Shown piece by piece: positions 8,007-16,583 of a stretch of 64,000 bases of DNA. This DNA comes from DASUPK01 sp963744105 (lineage in GTDB: Bacteria > Actinomycetota > Thermoleophilia > Solirubrobacterales > 70-9): the NCBI GenBank assembly GCA_963744105.1, contig CAVUSJ010000003.1, positions 62,001 through 126,000 of the forward strand, given 5' to 3'. The notes beneath the pieces are model-generated. The model ran no database searches, was not told the DNA's origin, and worked only from the letters and a program-made list of their open reading frames with translations. The translations under genes and the position numbers were made by a program. Position 1 is the first letter of the stretch, and the number at the start of each line of letters is the position of its first letter.

Positions 8007-10090
8007 GTCTGCACCCCTCCGTCGGCCCGCCACAGGCGAAGCCCGCTGCTCGGATCCTGCTCGACCAGGCGGTAGCCGCGCTCGCGCAGCATGTCGGCGA
8101 ACTCGGCGATCTTGAAGGGGGAGGGGTTGATGGCGCTCGGCGCGGTCACTGCCTCGAATACCTCGGTTCCGCCCTCGTCCCGCAGTTGGTCGAGCGAGCG
8201 ATCGGCCTCCGCCGGCTCGATCAGGGAGATGAACCCGTTGAGCGGCGAGACGTTCTCCACACCGGCCCGGTCCGCGAGCCGGTGGTCGAGCGGAGTCCCG
8301 ATCAGCAGGATGTGCTCGCCGGGGGTGGTGTGGGACTCGATGAAGCGCTGAGCGTTCGGCGTGTCGTTCGGGGCGTGTCCGGACTCGCCGAGTCGCTCGA
8401 TCTGACTCCAGGGAGCGGGAACGCGAGCGATCGCCGCGAGCATAACCCCGAGCCCGATCATCGCGGCCGCCGCGGGGATCAGCAGCCGCCGAACTCGCTC
8501 CCGATCGGCCCGGGCCGCCCGCAGGGCGCCGCCCGCCGTCCAGGCGAGCAGAGCCAGCGAGAAGCTCCAGACCGGGAAGAGGAGCATGAGCTGGAACTCC
8601 GCCGAGCGGCCGACGAAGTACATACCTGTGACCAGGCCGAGGGCCCCCGAGAAGGCGAGCATGCCCGCCAGCGTCCGATTTTGATCCTCGCGGAGATGGC
8701 GCACGGCCGCGGTGAGCAGGGCGGCCGCGTAGGTCGCGTACATCGCCCAGTGGAGGCCCAGCGACGGCATCGGGAGAAGCAGGAATGACTCACGCAGAAA
8801 GAGGCGGTTGTAGTAGGTGAGCAGCGACGGGTCGGGAAGCTCGCCGGCGCGGATCAGCGTCACCGCGCAGACGATCGCGACAGCGAGGCCGATGCCGATC
8901 GCGCCCTGGCCGAGCATCCGAACGGCCCGCTCGCGCAGGGGCTCGGAGCGATCGGAGCCCAGCGCCAGCGCCACGACGAGCGCGACGAGCGCACCGACCC
9001 CGAACTCGGCGTTGTTGATCACCGCGAGGCCGCCCAGTCCGAAGACGCACCACATCGGGACCCGGCGGCCTCTGAGGAAGAGGGCGCAGGCGTAGGCGAG
9101 AATGAACGGGCCGAAGATGCGGTCCGGGAAGAGCGCGAAGTAGTTGCCGTCGAACTCCCGGACCGAGCCCTGGTCGTGCCAGGGAATGAGCGACAGCGCC
9201 ACGAAGGCGACGTACAGGCCGAGGGCTGCCCACGGGCGGCGTGTGACGAGGTTGAAGACGCCGAAGATGGCCAGCAGCGCGACGCCCGAGAGAATCGTCA
9301 TCAGCACGGTGAACGCGGTCAGCGAGGAGTCCAACGCTGAGAACACCGGCGCGACCAGCAGCGGGAGGAGGCTGGCGTACTGGCCGATGTAGTTGACGAG
9401 CGGCGTGCGGCCGTTGACGACCGCCAGATAGTCCTCGGCGTGGGTCGGGATCTGGCTGGGAGCGAGATGGCCGCCGTGTCCGACGATCGCGTCGGTGGTG
9501 ACGGCGGGAAGGAGCCAGACGGCCGTCGCCGTCACCGCAAGGACGAGGGCGAGCCAGTGAGCCGAACGGGCCCGGGAGACGGCTCGCGCGAGCGTCTCGC
9601 CCGGGCCTCGCCAGCGCAGGAGCGCAGCGGTCAGCCCGAGACCGATCAGGACACCTGCGACGACGACTGGCACCGAGAGCAGCAGGGGCTCGAAGTAGCC
9701 GGCCGGGACGAACCTGAAGGTGTGAGGCTGACGCGCGACCGCCAGGGCGATCAGCAGGACGGCGAGGACCTGTGCGCCGATGATCCAGGGGTCAAGGGAG
9801 CGGCGGACCGCTCCTCGGGGGCCGAGCAAGAGGATGACGCCCGCAACGACGAAGGGGGTCGCAAGCGTCAGGATCGCCCGGACGTCCTCGAGCGGCTCCG
9901 GATTGATGGACCCCGACCAGACGTGGAAGACGGTCTGGTGCGGAGAGGGATAGAGCTTCGCGAGCTGCGGGGTGATCCAGGCGAAGGCGACGACCAGGCA
10001 GAGGGCCGCGGCGATCGTGCCCAGCCAGGCGACGTCCTCGGCGGCGAGCCGCGAGCGCGCGGCGGAGAGGCGGCGGGCGGCGGCGCTCAA
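8003..10090 (-). CDS. large multi-membrane protein, GT-C-like (copy 1 of a tandem pair)
   Basis: 695 residues if translation starts at the TTG at 10088-10090, which overlaps the methyltransferase stop as TTGA. The open frame continues to 10354, but that part merely shadows the upstream gene. The first membrane segment is LGTIAAALCLVVAFAWITPQ, and at least a dozen follow. Polar loops include NGRTPLVNYIGQYASLLPLL and REFDGNYFALFPDRIFG. The soluble tail has GEHILLIGTPLDHRLADRAG. It is paralogous along its whole length to 5958-8006. Its place among glycosyltransferases and beside a lipid-sugar GT (11466-12485) suggests use of polyprenyl-phosphate sugars outside the membrane. That is inference. 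Confidence 0.75.
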   Translation of the reverse strand: MSAAARRLSAARSRLAAEDVAWLGTIAAALCLVVAFAWITPQLAKLYPSPHQTVFHVWSGSINPEPLEDVRAILTLATPFVVAGVILLLGPRGAVRRSLDPWIIGAQVLAVLLIALAVARQPHTFRFVPAGYFEPLLLSVPVVVAGVLIGLGLTAALLRWRGPGETLARAVSRARSAHWLALVLAVTATAVWLLPAVTTDAIVGHGGHLAPSQIPTHAEDYLAVVNGRTPLVNYIGQYASLLPLLVAPVFSALDSSLTAFTVLMTILSGVALLAIFGVFNLVTRRPWAALGLYVAFVALSLIPWHDQGSVREFDGNYFALFPDRIFGPFILAYACALFLRGRRVPMWCVFGLGGLAVINNAEFGVGALVALVVALALGSDRSEPLRERAVRMLGQGAIGIGLAVAIVCAVTLIRAGELPDPSLLTYYNRLFLRESFLLLPMPSLGLHWAMYATYAAALLTAAVRHLREDQNRTLAGMLAFSGALGLVTGMYFVGRSAEFQLMLLFPVWSFSLALLAWTAGGALRAARADRERVRRLLIPAAAAMIGLGVMLAAIARVPAPWSQIERLGESGHAPNDTPNAQRFIESHTTPGEHILLIGTPLDHRLADRAGVENVSPLNGFISLIEPAEADRSLDQLRDEGGTEVFEAVTAPSAINPSPFKIAEFADMLRERGYRLVEQDPSSGLRLWRADGGVQT

Positions 10091-10800
10091 GGCTTTGGCT
10101 TGCGGCCGACGACGATCACCGCCCGTGCCGGGGTCAGCGCAGTGGGCCAGCGCCGGCCGAACTGCGTCAGCCATCTGCCCATCGGGATCCGCTCGGCCTT
10201 CTCGACCTCGAAGCGCTCGGCGACGAGCCCGCGGAGCTGGTCGAAGGGGAGCTGGAGCACTGCGGGATGGCCGCCCAGCAGGGGCGTCTTCGCCAGCAGC
10301 ACCAGCGGCCGGAACATCGCCCGCTCGAACCCGTAGAACCAGCGCGGCACGCACGACTCGGCGATCACCAGGCGCCCGCCCGGCCGCAGGACACGTTCGG
10401 CCTCGGCGAGAGCGCGCCGGATGTTGTCGATCGAGTCGCTCGGCCTGGTCCCCACCAGGTGGTGGTAGAGCAGAGCCTCGAGCACCATCTCGTAGGACTC
10501 GTCGGCCTCGTCGAGGGCGAGCGCGTCGCCCTTGCGCGCAGTGACATTCGGTGGGAAATGCGAGGCGGGCAGCTGGTCGAGGAAGAGATCGACCGCGACG
10601 ATCTCGCCGACCTTGCTCGTGTCGTACTCGAAGACGCCTCCGTTCCCGACGTCGAGGAGCCTGTGGGCGCCGGCGACCTCGCGCGTGATCGCTTCGCGGA
10701 TCAGCCGGTAGGTGTCGAGCTCCGCGGCATCTTTTCCGTGCTTGTCGCGTGCGAAGAACTCAGCATTCTGCTCGGCGCTGCTGGCATCCTGGCCTGTCAT
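10087..10800 (-). CDS. SAM-dependent methyltransferase
   Basis: 237 residues, class I fold. Motif I is LLDVGNGGVFEYD (~47-59), degenerate because the usual GxGxG is GNGG. EIVAVDLFLDQLP is motif II, and AERVLRPGGRLVIAESCVPRWFY (~140) is the post-II block typical of Methyltransf_11. The C-terminal third carries hydrophobic PLVLLAKTPLLGGHP, so it may sit near the membrane. It starts a leftward transcription unit, since a TAGGCT box lies 7 nt before the ATG. It is translationally coupled to the downstream membrane protein through TTGA. Confidence 0.75.
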   Translation of the reverse strand: MTGQDASSAEQNAEFFARDKHGKDAAELDTYRLIREAITREVAGAHRLLDVGNGGVFEYDTSKVGEIVAVDLFLDQLPASHFPPNVTARKGDALALDEADESYEMVLEALLYHHLVGTRPSDSIDNIRRALAEAERVLRPGGRLVIAESCVPRWFYGFERAMFRPLVLLAKTPLLGGHPAVLQLPFDQLRGLVAERFEVEKAERIPMGRWLTQFGRRWPTALTPARAVIVVGRKPKP

Positions 10801-10807
10801 CCGGCCC

Positions 10808-10831
10808 AGCCTAATGCGATCGCTTTAGCCT
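10808..10831. promoter_or_regulatory. back-to-back leaderless promoters of two divergent methyltransferase genes
   Basis: TAGGCT on the minus strand (10808-10813) is 7 nt from ATG 10800. TAGCCT on the plus strand (10826-10831) is 7 nt from GTG 10839. Only 38 bases separate the two start codons, so each promoter's -35 region must lie inside the other gene's transcribed region. Confidence 0.55.
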
Positions 10832-10838
10832 GCTCCGC

Positions 10839-11543
10839 GTGCCCGAGCCGACGCAGAGCGAGTTCGACGCCCACAGCGAGGGCTACCGCGACGCCGTCGA
10901 GCAGTCGATCGCGTTCTCCGGCACCGGGCTGGACTTCTTCACGCGGGCCAAGGCCGACGCGCTGCTCGAGCTGGCCGCCGCGCGGGTGGGACCGCCCCAG
11001 GGGCTCGGCTTCCTCGACGTCGGTTGCGGGCCGGGGGAGACGGATCGCTTCCTCCGGGGTCGGGTCGCCCGGCTGGCGGGCGTCGACGTTGCGCCCGAGA
11101 TGGTGGAGCGGGCGCGCGAGTGCAACCCGTGGGCCGAGTACCGCGGCTACGCAGCCGGTAAGCCGATCCCCTTCGAGGACGGTTCCTTCGACGTCAGCTT
11201 CGCGATCTGCGTCTTCCACCACGTCGGCCGCGGCGAGCGGCTGCCGCTGCTGCGGGAGATGGCCAGGATCACCAGGCCAGGCGGGCTGATCGTGTTGTTC
11301 GAGCACAACCCGCTCAACCCGCTCACCCGCAAGGCGGTCCGCGGGTGCGAGTTCGACCGGGATGCGGACCTGCTGACCCGGCGCGTCGGTTCGCGGCTGC
11401 TGGCGCAGGCCGGCCTCAGCGATCCGGATGGCCGCTACATCCTCTTCTTCACCCGCGAGTCGGGCCTACTGCGAAGGGTCGAACGTCGACTCGGCTGGCT
11501 GCCGCTCGGGGCGCAGTACGCCGTCTTCGCGCAGCGGCCCTGA
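10839..11543 (+). CDS. SAM-dependent methyltransferase (Methyltransf_11 type)
   Basis: 234 residues from a GTG start. Classical motifs: LGFLDVGCGPGETDRFL (motif I, ~58-74), LAGVDVAPEMVERARE (motif II), FDVSFAICVFHHV (motif IV, ~120) and ARITRPGGLIVLFEHNP (post-II). The preceding TAGCCT box at 7 nt supports the GTG. The 3' end overlaps the convergent lipid-sugar GT by 78 nt. A role in surface-glycan or lipid methylation is inferred from the neighbours only. Confidence 0.8.
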   Translation: MPEPTQSEFDAHSEGYRDAVEQSIAFSGTGLDFFTRAKADALLELAAARVGPPQGLGFLDVGCGPGETDRFLRGRVARLAGVDVAPEMVERARECNPWAEYRGYAAGKPIPFEDGSFDVSFAICVFHHVGRGERLPLLREMARITRPGGLIVLFEHNPLNPLTRKAVRGCEFDRDADLLTRRVGSRLLAQAGLSDPDGRYILFFTRESGLLRRVERRLGWLPLGAQYAVFAQRP

Positions 11544-12485
11544 CGGGCCCGCCTCGAGTCCCTCGGCACTGGCGATCAGATACAGCGGGCGGTGCTTGCC
11601 CTGCTCGTAGGCCCGGGCCACGTAGAGGCCGATCGTGCCGAGCACGATCAGCTGAATCCCCGCGAGAAAGGTGACGAGGACGGTCAGTGACGCCCAGCCC
11701 TGGCCTCCGGGCGGCACCGACCCCGCCAGCTTGAGCACGATGGAGAGCATTCCCATCGCGATCGAGACGAGGGAAATGACGAACCCGAGGCCGAGGATGA
11801 ACCGGAGGGGCGCGACCGAGAAGCCGAGGATGCCGTCGATGGCGAAGCTGATCATCTTCCCCCAGCTGTTCTTGGTCTTCCCGGCGTACCGGGCATCCCG
11901 GTCGTAGCTGACCGTCGTCTGCCGGAAGCCGACCCAGGCGAACATGCCCCGGAGATAGCGATCGGGTTCGCGCATGCTGCGCACGACCTCGACGACCCGC
12001 CGGTCGACCAGGCGGAAGTCGCCCGAGTCGACCGGGAGCTCGACATCCGAGAGGCGGTGCATCAGCCGGTAGAAGCGGTGGGCGGTCCAGAGCTTCATCC
12101 GGCTCTCGCCCTCGCGCTCGCGACGCACGGCGTGGACCACCTCGTACCCCTCGCGCCAGAGGGGGATCATCTCGAGCACCGCCTCGGGCGGGTCCTGGAG
12201 ATCCCCGTCGATGATCACGACCGCGTCACCGGAGGCGAAGTCGAGGCCTGCCGAGATCGCCAGCTGATGACCGAAGTTCCGGGCGAGGAACAGCAGCTTG
12301 ACGCGCTCGTCGTGGCCGCGGAGCTCGCTCATCACCTCGCGGCTGCGATCGGTGCTGCCGTCGTCGACGAAGATGAACTCCGTCTCGCCGGGGATCTCGC
12401 GGGCGACCGCATCCAGCCGGCGGTGGAGCTCCGGGAGCACCTCCTCCTCGTCCTTCACCGGGATCACGAACGAGATCGTCGGCAT
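11466..12485 (-). CDS. GtrB/DPM1-like polyprenyl-phosphate glycosyltransferase
   Basis: 339 residues. The GT2 domain (1-230) has ISFVIPVKDEEEVLPELHRR, EFIFVDDGSTDRSREV, ARNFGHQLAISAGL, and VVIIDGDLQDPPE (the DxD with DLQDPP typical of the family). VDSGDFRLVDRRV and RYLRGMFAWVG follow. Two membrane hairpin segments (~240-265, ~280-310) match GtrB/ArnC-like enzymes, which move a sugar from a nucleotide onto undecaprenyl phosphate at the cytoplasmic face. This would supply the lipid-linked donor for the GT-C-like proteins on both sides of it. A TACCCT box 6 nt before the ATG suggests a leaderless start. Confidence 0.85.
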   Translation of the reverse strand: MPTISFVIPVKDEEEVLPELHRRLDAVAREIPGETEFIFVDDGSTDRSREVMSELRGHDERVKLLFLARNFGHQLAISAGLDFASGDAVVIIDGDLQDPPEAVLEMIPLWREGYEVVHAVRREREGESRMKLWTAHRFYRLMHRLSDVELPVDSGDFRLVDRRVVEVVRSMREPDRYLRGMFAWVGFRQTTVSYDRDARYAGKTKNSWGKMISFAIDGILGFSVAPLRFILGLGFVISLVSIAMGMLSIVLKLAGSVPPGGQGWASLTVLVTFLAGIQLIVLGTIGLYVARAYEQGKHRPLYLIASAEGLEAGPSGPLREDGVLRPERQPAESTFDPSQ

Positions 12486-12491
12486 GGGCTA

Positions 12492-12497
12492 AGGGTA
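12492..12497 (-). promoter_or_regulatory. -10 box TACCCT before the GtrB-like gene
   Basis: Minus-strand TACCCT lies 6 nt before ATG 12485, the leaderless layout seen elsewhere in the window. Confidence 0.45.
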
Positions 12498-12511
12498 GTT
12501 GCGGGCGCGGC

Positions 12512-14155
12512 TCATACCGGGCAGAGCGTCACCGGCCCGTTCGCGTCCACCTGGAGCTGCCAGGGCCGCGTCGAGCGGTCCGTGGGGATGGCGAGCCGCG
12601 CCGCCCCCTCGAGTGTCCCGACGACGATCGGGAAGGAGGCGGTGGCGAACCGCCGCAGGCTCAGCGCCGCCCGCACGCCTCGCGGTGCGAACAGGGTCGC
12701 ACCGCCGCGGGGCAGCTTCACCACCGGCGGCGCCTGTCCGCTCCGGGTGACCGTCCGGCAGCCGCTTCTCGGTGGAGTGGTCCCGGAGAGCGGCTGGAAG
12801 GTCAGCCCGAGTGCGGCGGCCAGGACCTTGTCGGCACCCAGCCGGGCGGGTTCGGGCGCGGAGGCCAGCTCGGCCGGGCTGTAGGCGGGAGACCCGAACT
12901 TCCCCGCCGCCGAGAGATAGGGTCCCGCGTGCATCCGCCCGAAGTAGTCGAAGTCCGAGTTCTGGGAGGTCAGCTCGAGGGCGGGATCGACACGGTCCTT
13001 GGCGATCTCGAGTCCCGCCAGATCTCCCTTGACGATCGCCGTCCAGGCGCGGAACACCTTGTAGGCGTCGTGCATTGCCGCCACGTTCGCCGCGGCGGCA
13101 AGGGCGGTCGCGACGCCGATCGTCGCCAGCGCCTTCCATCCGGGACGCCAACCTTGGATCAGCTCGGCGGCGATCATCAGCACGAATACCGCCCCGACGT
13201 ACTGGTACCGCGACGCGGTCGGCGTCCGGCCGACGCCGGTGTTGGCGGCCGTCAGGAACCAGAAGGAGACCCCGATCGCCAGCGGAACCCAGAGCGCCGC
13301 TGGAAACCGCCCGAGCCGCCAGAGGCGGATGGCGCCGAGCACGACGAGGCCGACGAGCAGGGGCCGGCCCCATTCGACCCCGCCCGTGCCACCCACGATC
13401 GGCGGCGTCGACAGCCCGAGCAGTGAGCCGATGCTCGACGCGAACCCGTCCAGGACGTAGGCCGGGCTGTTGGCGACGTTGTGGAAGGAGAGGTAGCTGG
13501 TCGCGGTATGGCCCCAGCCGAGGTACCAGATCGCGTAGAGCACGAGCGGGACCGCCACCACGTACGCCCGTCGCCCCGGGCCGCGGTCGAGGGCGATCGC
13601 CACGGCGGCCCCGATGATGAAGGGGATACCGAGCTCGGAGAAGGTCAGCGAGAGGACGAGGAGGACGCAGGCCCACGCGTCGCCGGCCCTGTTCCTGCGC
13701 TCGAGGATCAGCAGGGCACCGAGCCCGAAGGCCATCGAGCCGAAGTAGCCGACCTGGAACGGCGTCAGCAGGTCCTCGTAGGCGGCGCCGATGAAGAGGA
13801 CCAGCACGGTCGCCGCCAGCGCCAGCCAATCGCCGATCCTCGGGCTGAGGTACGCGAAGAGCAGGATCGCGCTGGCGATGAAGGCCGCGGTGGCGACGAC
13901 GGCATAGGGGAGGAGCGAGTCCATCCCGAGAGTCGCCTGGATCGCCTTGTAGATGGCGGTGGGCGCGATGATGATGTGCTCGTTGTGGGGATCGAGGAAG
14001 GCGTGCGCGTTGAACCCGCGGCGGCTGAGCAGCAGGTCCCAGTCGTCGATGAAGAAGGTGAGACGCGACTGCAAGGCGAGCAGGAGCGCGGCGGAGGCCG
14101 CCGCGAATCCGCCGAGCAGGACGGGCGGAGTGGCCAGTCGCCTCAGGGCGGGCAT
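12512..14155 (-). CDS. multi-membrane GT-C-like protein (copy 2 of second tandem pair)
   Basis: 547 residues from ATG 14155, a start placed inside the last codons of the upstream gene (13-nt overlap). The frame stays open to 15646, but upstream of 14155 it shadows the neighbour. Ten or so membrane segments span 1-390, and the soluble C-terminal domain (~390-547) ends QLQVDANGPVTLCPV. The first loop has RLTFFIDDWDLLLSRRG, an acidic DDWD motif just after the first membrane segment, where GT-C enzymes keep their catalytic Asp. SRYQYVGAVFVL is shared with the paralogue at 14143-15801. Probable role: transfer from, or handling of, a lipid-linked sugar outside the membrane. Confidence 0.75.
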   Translation of the reverse strand: MPALRRLATPPVLLGGFAAASAALLLALQSRLTFFIDDWDLLLSRRGFNAHAFLDPHNEHIIIAPTAIYKAIQATLGMDSLLPYAVVATAAFIASAILLFAYLSPRIGDWLALAATVLVLFIGAAYEDLLTPFQVGYFGSMAFGLGALLILERRNRAGDAWACVLLVLSLTFSELGIPFIIGAAVAIALDRGPGRRAYVVAVPLVLYAIWYLGWGHTATSYLSFHNVANSPAYVLDGFASSIGSLLGLSTPPIVGGTGGVEWGRPLLVGLVVLGAIRLWRLGRFPAALWVPLAIGVSFWFLTAANTGVGRTPTASRYQYVGAVFVLMIAAELIQGWRPGWKALATIGVATALAAAANVAAMHDAYKVFRAWTAIVKGDLAGLEIAKDRVDPALELTSQNSDFDYFGRMHAGPYLSAAGKFGSPAYSPAELASAPEPARLGADKVLAAALGLTFQPLSGTTPPRSGCRTVTRSGQAPPVVKLPRGGATLFAPRGVRAALSLRRFATASFPIVVGTLEGAARLAIPTDRSTRPWQLQVDANGPVTLCPV

Positions 14156-15801
14156 ACGGAGGCCTTGGGTTGGCTGAGCTGGAGGACCCACGGGCGCGGC
14201 GATCGATCGGGTCGGATGCGAAGCAGCCGGGGCCTGCCGGTGGGCAGCGAGCCGAGCGAGACGGGATAGGACCCGGTCGCGTAGCGCCGCAGTGACGCCT
14301 GCACGCCGGGCGAGCGAGCGACGAGGACGAGGCCATCGCGAGGGACGATCGTCGGTGTATGCGCGGGCCCGCAGCGGAGCCCCGCGGCGCTGGTCGGCGT
14401 CAACCTGATGCCGAGGGCCGCCGCGAAGACCATGTCGGCGGAGACCCTCCCCGCCTCGGGCCCCTCGGCCAGCTCGGTGGGCGTGTAGGCGGGCGACCCG
14501 TACGCGTCGATCGCCGAGAAGTACGAGCCCGCGTCCAGGAACCCGAGGTAGTCGACGCCGGAGTTCTGCTGAGTCAGCTTGAAGTCCGGTGAGACCTGTC
14601 CGCGCGTGAGCTCCAGCGCCGCCAGCCCGCCGCGCTGCTGCTGCGCGATCCCGGCGAGCCCGTCGGCCGTCTGTTTGAGCCGGTCGCCGTTGGTGACGGC
14701 GGCGGCGACGGACACGGCGAGCACGGCGGCGGTCGCCCAGCGACCCACCCTCACCCCCCGCACCAGCTCGGCGAGAACGAGCACGAGCAGGACGATGCCC
14801 AGGTACTGGTAGCGCCCGGCCGTCGGCTGGGCCAGCGGATTGGCGTTGAGAGCCGTCAGGCCCCAGAAGCCGAGGAGGAGGACGAGGCAGGCGAGCAGCC
14901 GATCCGGCGGGCGCCCCAGGGCGTAGACGCGCCAGGCGGCCAGCCCGACGACGAGGATCAGCAGCGGCTGCCCCCAATCGAGGGGACTCGCCTGGTAGTC
15001 GCCGATCGCGACCCCGAGCCCGACCAGCGTGGCGAGGCTGGAGGCGAGTCCGTCGAGCACGTAGCTGGGCGCGTTCGCGAAGTTGTGGACCGAGATGAAC
15101 GTGTGGGCGTTGTGCCCCCATCCGCCGTACCAGAGGAGCCAGAGGAACGTGGGCACCGCGACGACGAAGGCGCGCCGCCACCGGTCGCGGCTCAGTGCGA
15201 TCTCCACGGTCGCGGCAGCGACGAAGGGGATCCCGAGATCGAAGAAGAGCAGTGCGACGAGCAGCAGGACCATCGCCAGGACATCGCCCTTGCGGTCCCG
15301 TCGGTCGAGCATGAGCAGGGCGCCGATCCCGCAGGCGACTGATCCGAAGAGGGCCATCTGGAACGGGAAGAGGAGGTCGTCCCAGGAGGGCCCGAGGAAG
15401 AGGATCGGCAGGATCGCCGCGAGGGCGAGCCACTCGCCCGCGCGGCGGCGGACGTAGACGAACAGGACGCCGACGCTGAGCAGGAAGAGTGCGACCGCGA
15501 CGATCTGCCAGGGGAGCGGCGAGTCCATCCCGAAGGTCGTGACCAGGACGCGGTAGATCAGGATCGGAATCGCGAGGAGCTGCTCGACGAAGGGGTGGAA
15601 GAAGGTGCCCGGGCTCCAGCCCCGGCGGTGCAGAAGGAAGTCCCACTCGTCGCGCCAGAACGTCAGGCGCCCCAGCCAGTGCAGGAGCAGCGCGCCCGAG
15701 ACGACCATGGCGGCCCCGGCGACGATCGTCCCGGGATGATCGATGGCGCGACTGCGGGGCGCCGTTTCCGAGGCGCTGCCCGCGGGCGATGTTTGGCTCA
15801 C
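14143..15801 (-). CDS. multi-membrane GT-C-like protein (copy 1 of second tandem pair)
   Basis: 552 residues from a GTG at 15801 that overlaps the upstream stop (GTGA). A hydrophilic start of ~25 residues is followed by ~10 membrane segments. The first extracytoplasmic loop reads LTFWRDEWDFLLHRRGWSP, the DEWD equivalent of DDWD in the paralogue. Further shared features are GWGHNAHTFISVHNFANAPS, AGRYQYLGIVLLV, and a C-terminal domain with QQNSGVDYLGFLDAGSYFSA. Conservation of the acidic loop in both copies suggests it is functional. I infer a GT-C-type enzyme of the surface-glycan pathway. Confidence 0.75.
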   Translation of the reverse strand: MSQTSPAGSASETAPRSRAIDHPGTIVAGAAMVVSGALLLHWLGRLTFWRDEWDFLLHRRGWSPGTFFHPFVEQLLAIPILIYRVLVTTFGMDSPLPWQIVAVALFLLSVGVLFVYVRRRAGEWLALAAILPILFLGPSWDDLLFPFQMALFGSVACGIGALLMLDRRDRKGDVLAMVLLLVALLFFDLGIPFVAAATVEIALSRDRWRRAFVVAVPTFLWLLWYGGWGHNAHTFISVHNFANAPSYVLDGLASSLATLVGLGVAIGDYQASPLDWGQPLLILVVGLAAWRVYALGRPPDRLLACLVLLLGFWGLTALNANPLAQPTAGRYQYLGIVLLVLVLAELVRGVRVGRWATAAVLAVSVAAAVTNGDRLKQTADGLAGIAQQQRGGLAALELTRGQVSPDFKLTQQNSGVDYLGFLDAGSYFSAIDAYGSPAYTPTELAEGPEAGRVSADMVFAAALGIRLTPTSAAGLRCGPAHTPTIVPRDGLVLVARSPGVQASLRRYATGSYPVSLGSLPTGRPRLLRIRPDRSPRPWVLQLSQPKASVCPP

Positions 15802-16583
15802 GGTGTGTACTTCCGGGAACGCAGGAGGTGGGCCCGGTGCAACAGCAGGCGGAGGGCCGACCAGAGCGTCTTCAGGCCGTAGACCGTCGAGGCGCCGAAT
15901 CCCACCGAGGAGGCATCCGCGAAGTAGCGCGTCCGGGCCGGCACCTCCCGGATCCGGAAGCCGAAGTGCGAGGCCTGCATGAGGAGCTCCGAGTCGAAGC
16001 TGAAGTCGAGTGAGTTCCGCAGGAAGGGGACCGTCAGGAGCAGGTCCCGGCTGTAGGCGCGGTAGCCGGTGTGGAGGTCGGTGAGCCTCGTCCCCAGCAC
16101 GCGGTTCTCGATCGTCGTCAGGAAGCGGTTCGCGATCCGCTTGTAGAGCGGCATCCCGGCCTCCTTGGCCGCGCCCTCGACGAGCATCCTGGAGCCGAGG
16201 ACGAGGTCCGCCTTCCCCCTCAGGATCGGCTCGATCATCCGCGGGATCAGCTCGGGCTCGTACTGGCCGTCCGGGTGGAGCATCACGACGATGTCGGCCT
16301 CGTGCTGGAGCGCCTCGAGGTAGCAGGTCTTCTGATTGCCGCCGTAGCCGACGTTGTGGGGGTGCCAGACGACGCTGACACTGAGGCGCCGCGCGATCTC
16401 CAGCGTCTCGTCGGTCGAGCGGTCGTCGACCAGGATCACCTCGTCCACGACGTCCCGTGGGATCGATCCGACGATCAGCTCGAGAGTCTTCGCGGCGTTG
16501 AGCGCGGGCATCACGACGATCGTCTTGCCGCGCACGCCGGGGCCGGGGGCGCCGGTCTTCACCTCGGGCACCGCCTCAGCCAT
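15798..16583 (-). CDS. GT2 glycosyltransferase, dolichyl/undecaprenyl-phosphate type
   Basis: 261 residues. TIVVMPALNAAKTLELIVGS, EVILVDDRSTDETLEIARRL, HNVGYGGNQKTCYLEAL and IVVMLHPDGQYEPELIP (HPDGQY replaces the usual DxD) mark a DPM1/UDP-Glc:polyprenyl-P type GT2 without membrane anchor. DLHTGYRAYSRDLLLTVPFL is the typical acceptor loop. It overlaps the upstream methyltransferase stop by 8 nt and the downstream membrane protein by 4 nt, so the three are made together. It probably loads the lipid-linked sugar used by the neighbouring GT-C-like protein. Confidence 0.82.
   Translation of the reverse strand: MAEAVPEVKTGAPGPGVRGKTIVVMPALNAAKTLELIVGSIPRDVVDEVILVDDRSTDETLEIARRLSVSVVWHPHNVGYGGNQKTCYLEALQHEADIVVMLHPDGQYEPELIPRMIEPILRGKADLVLGSRMLVEGAAKEAGMPLYKRIANRFLTTIENRVLGTRLTDLHTGYRAYSRDLLLTVPFLRNSLDFSFDSELLMQASHFGFRIREVPARTRYFADASSVGFGASTVYGLKTLWSALRLLLHRAHLLRSRKYTP

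Noticed and set aside
5985..8075. Very long plus-strand open frame (about 700 codons) opposite the membrane protein
   Set aside because: Its residues are Asp/Gly/Arg/His-rich with no hydrophobic core, the usual antisense image of a membrane-protein gene.
12512..15646. A single 1044-residue membrane protein
   Set aside because: The first ~500 residues are an out-of-frame shadow of the upstream gene; the real start is ATG 14155.
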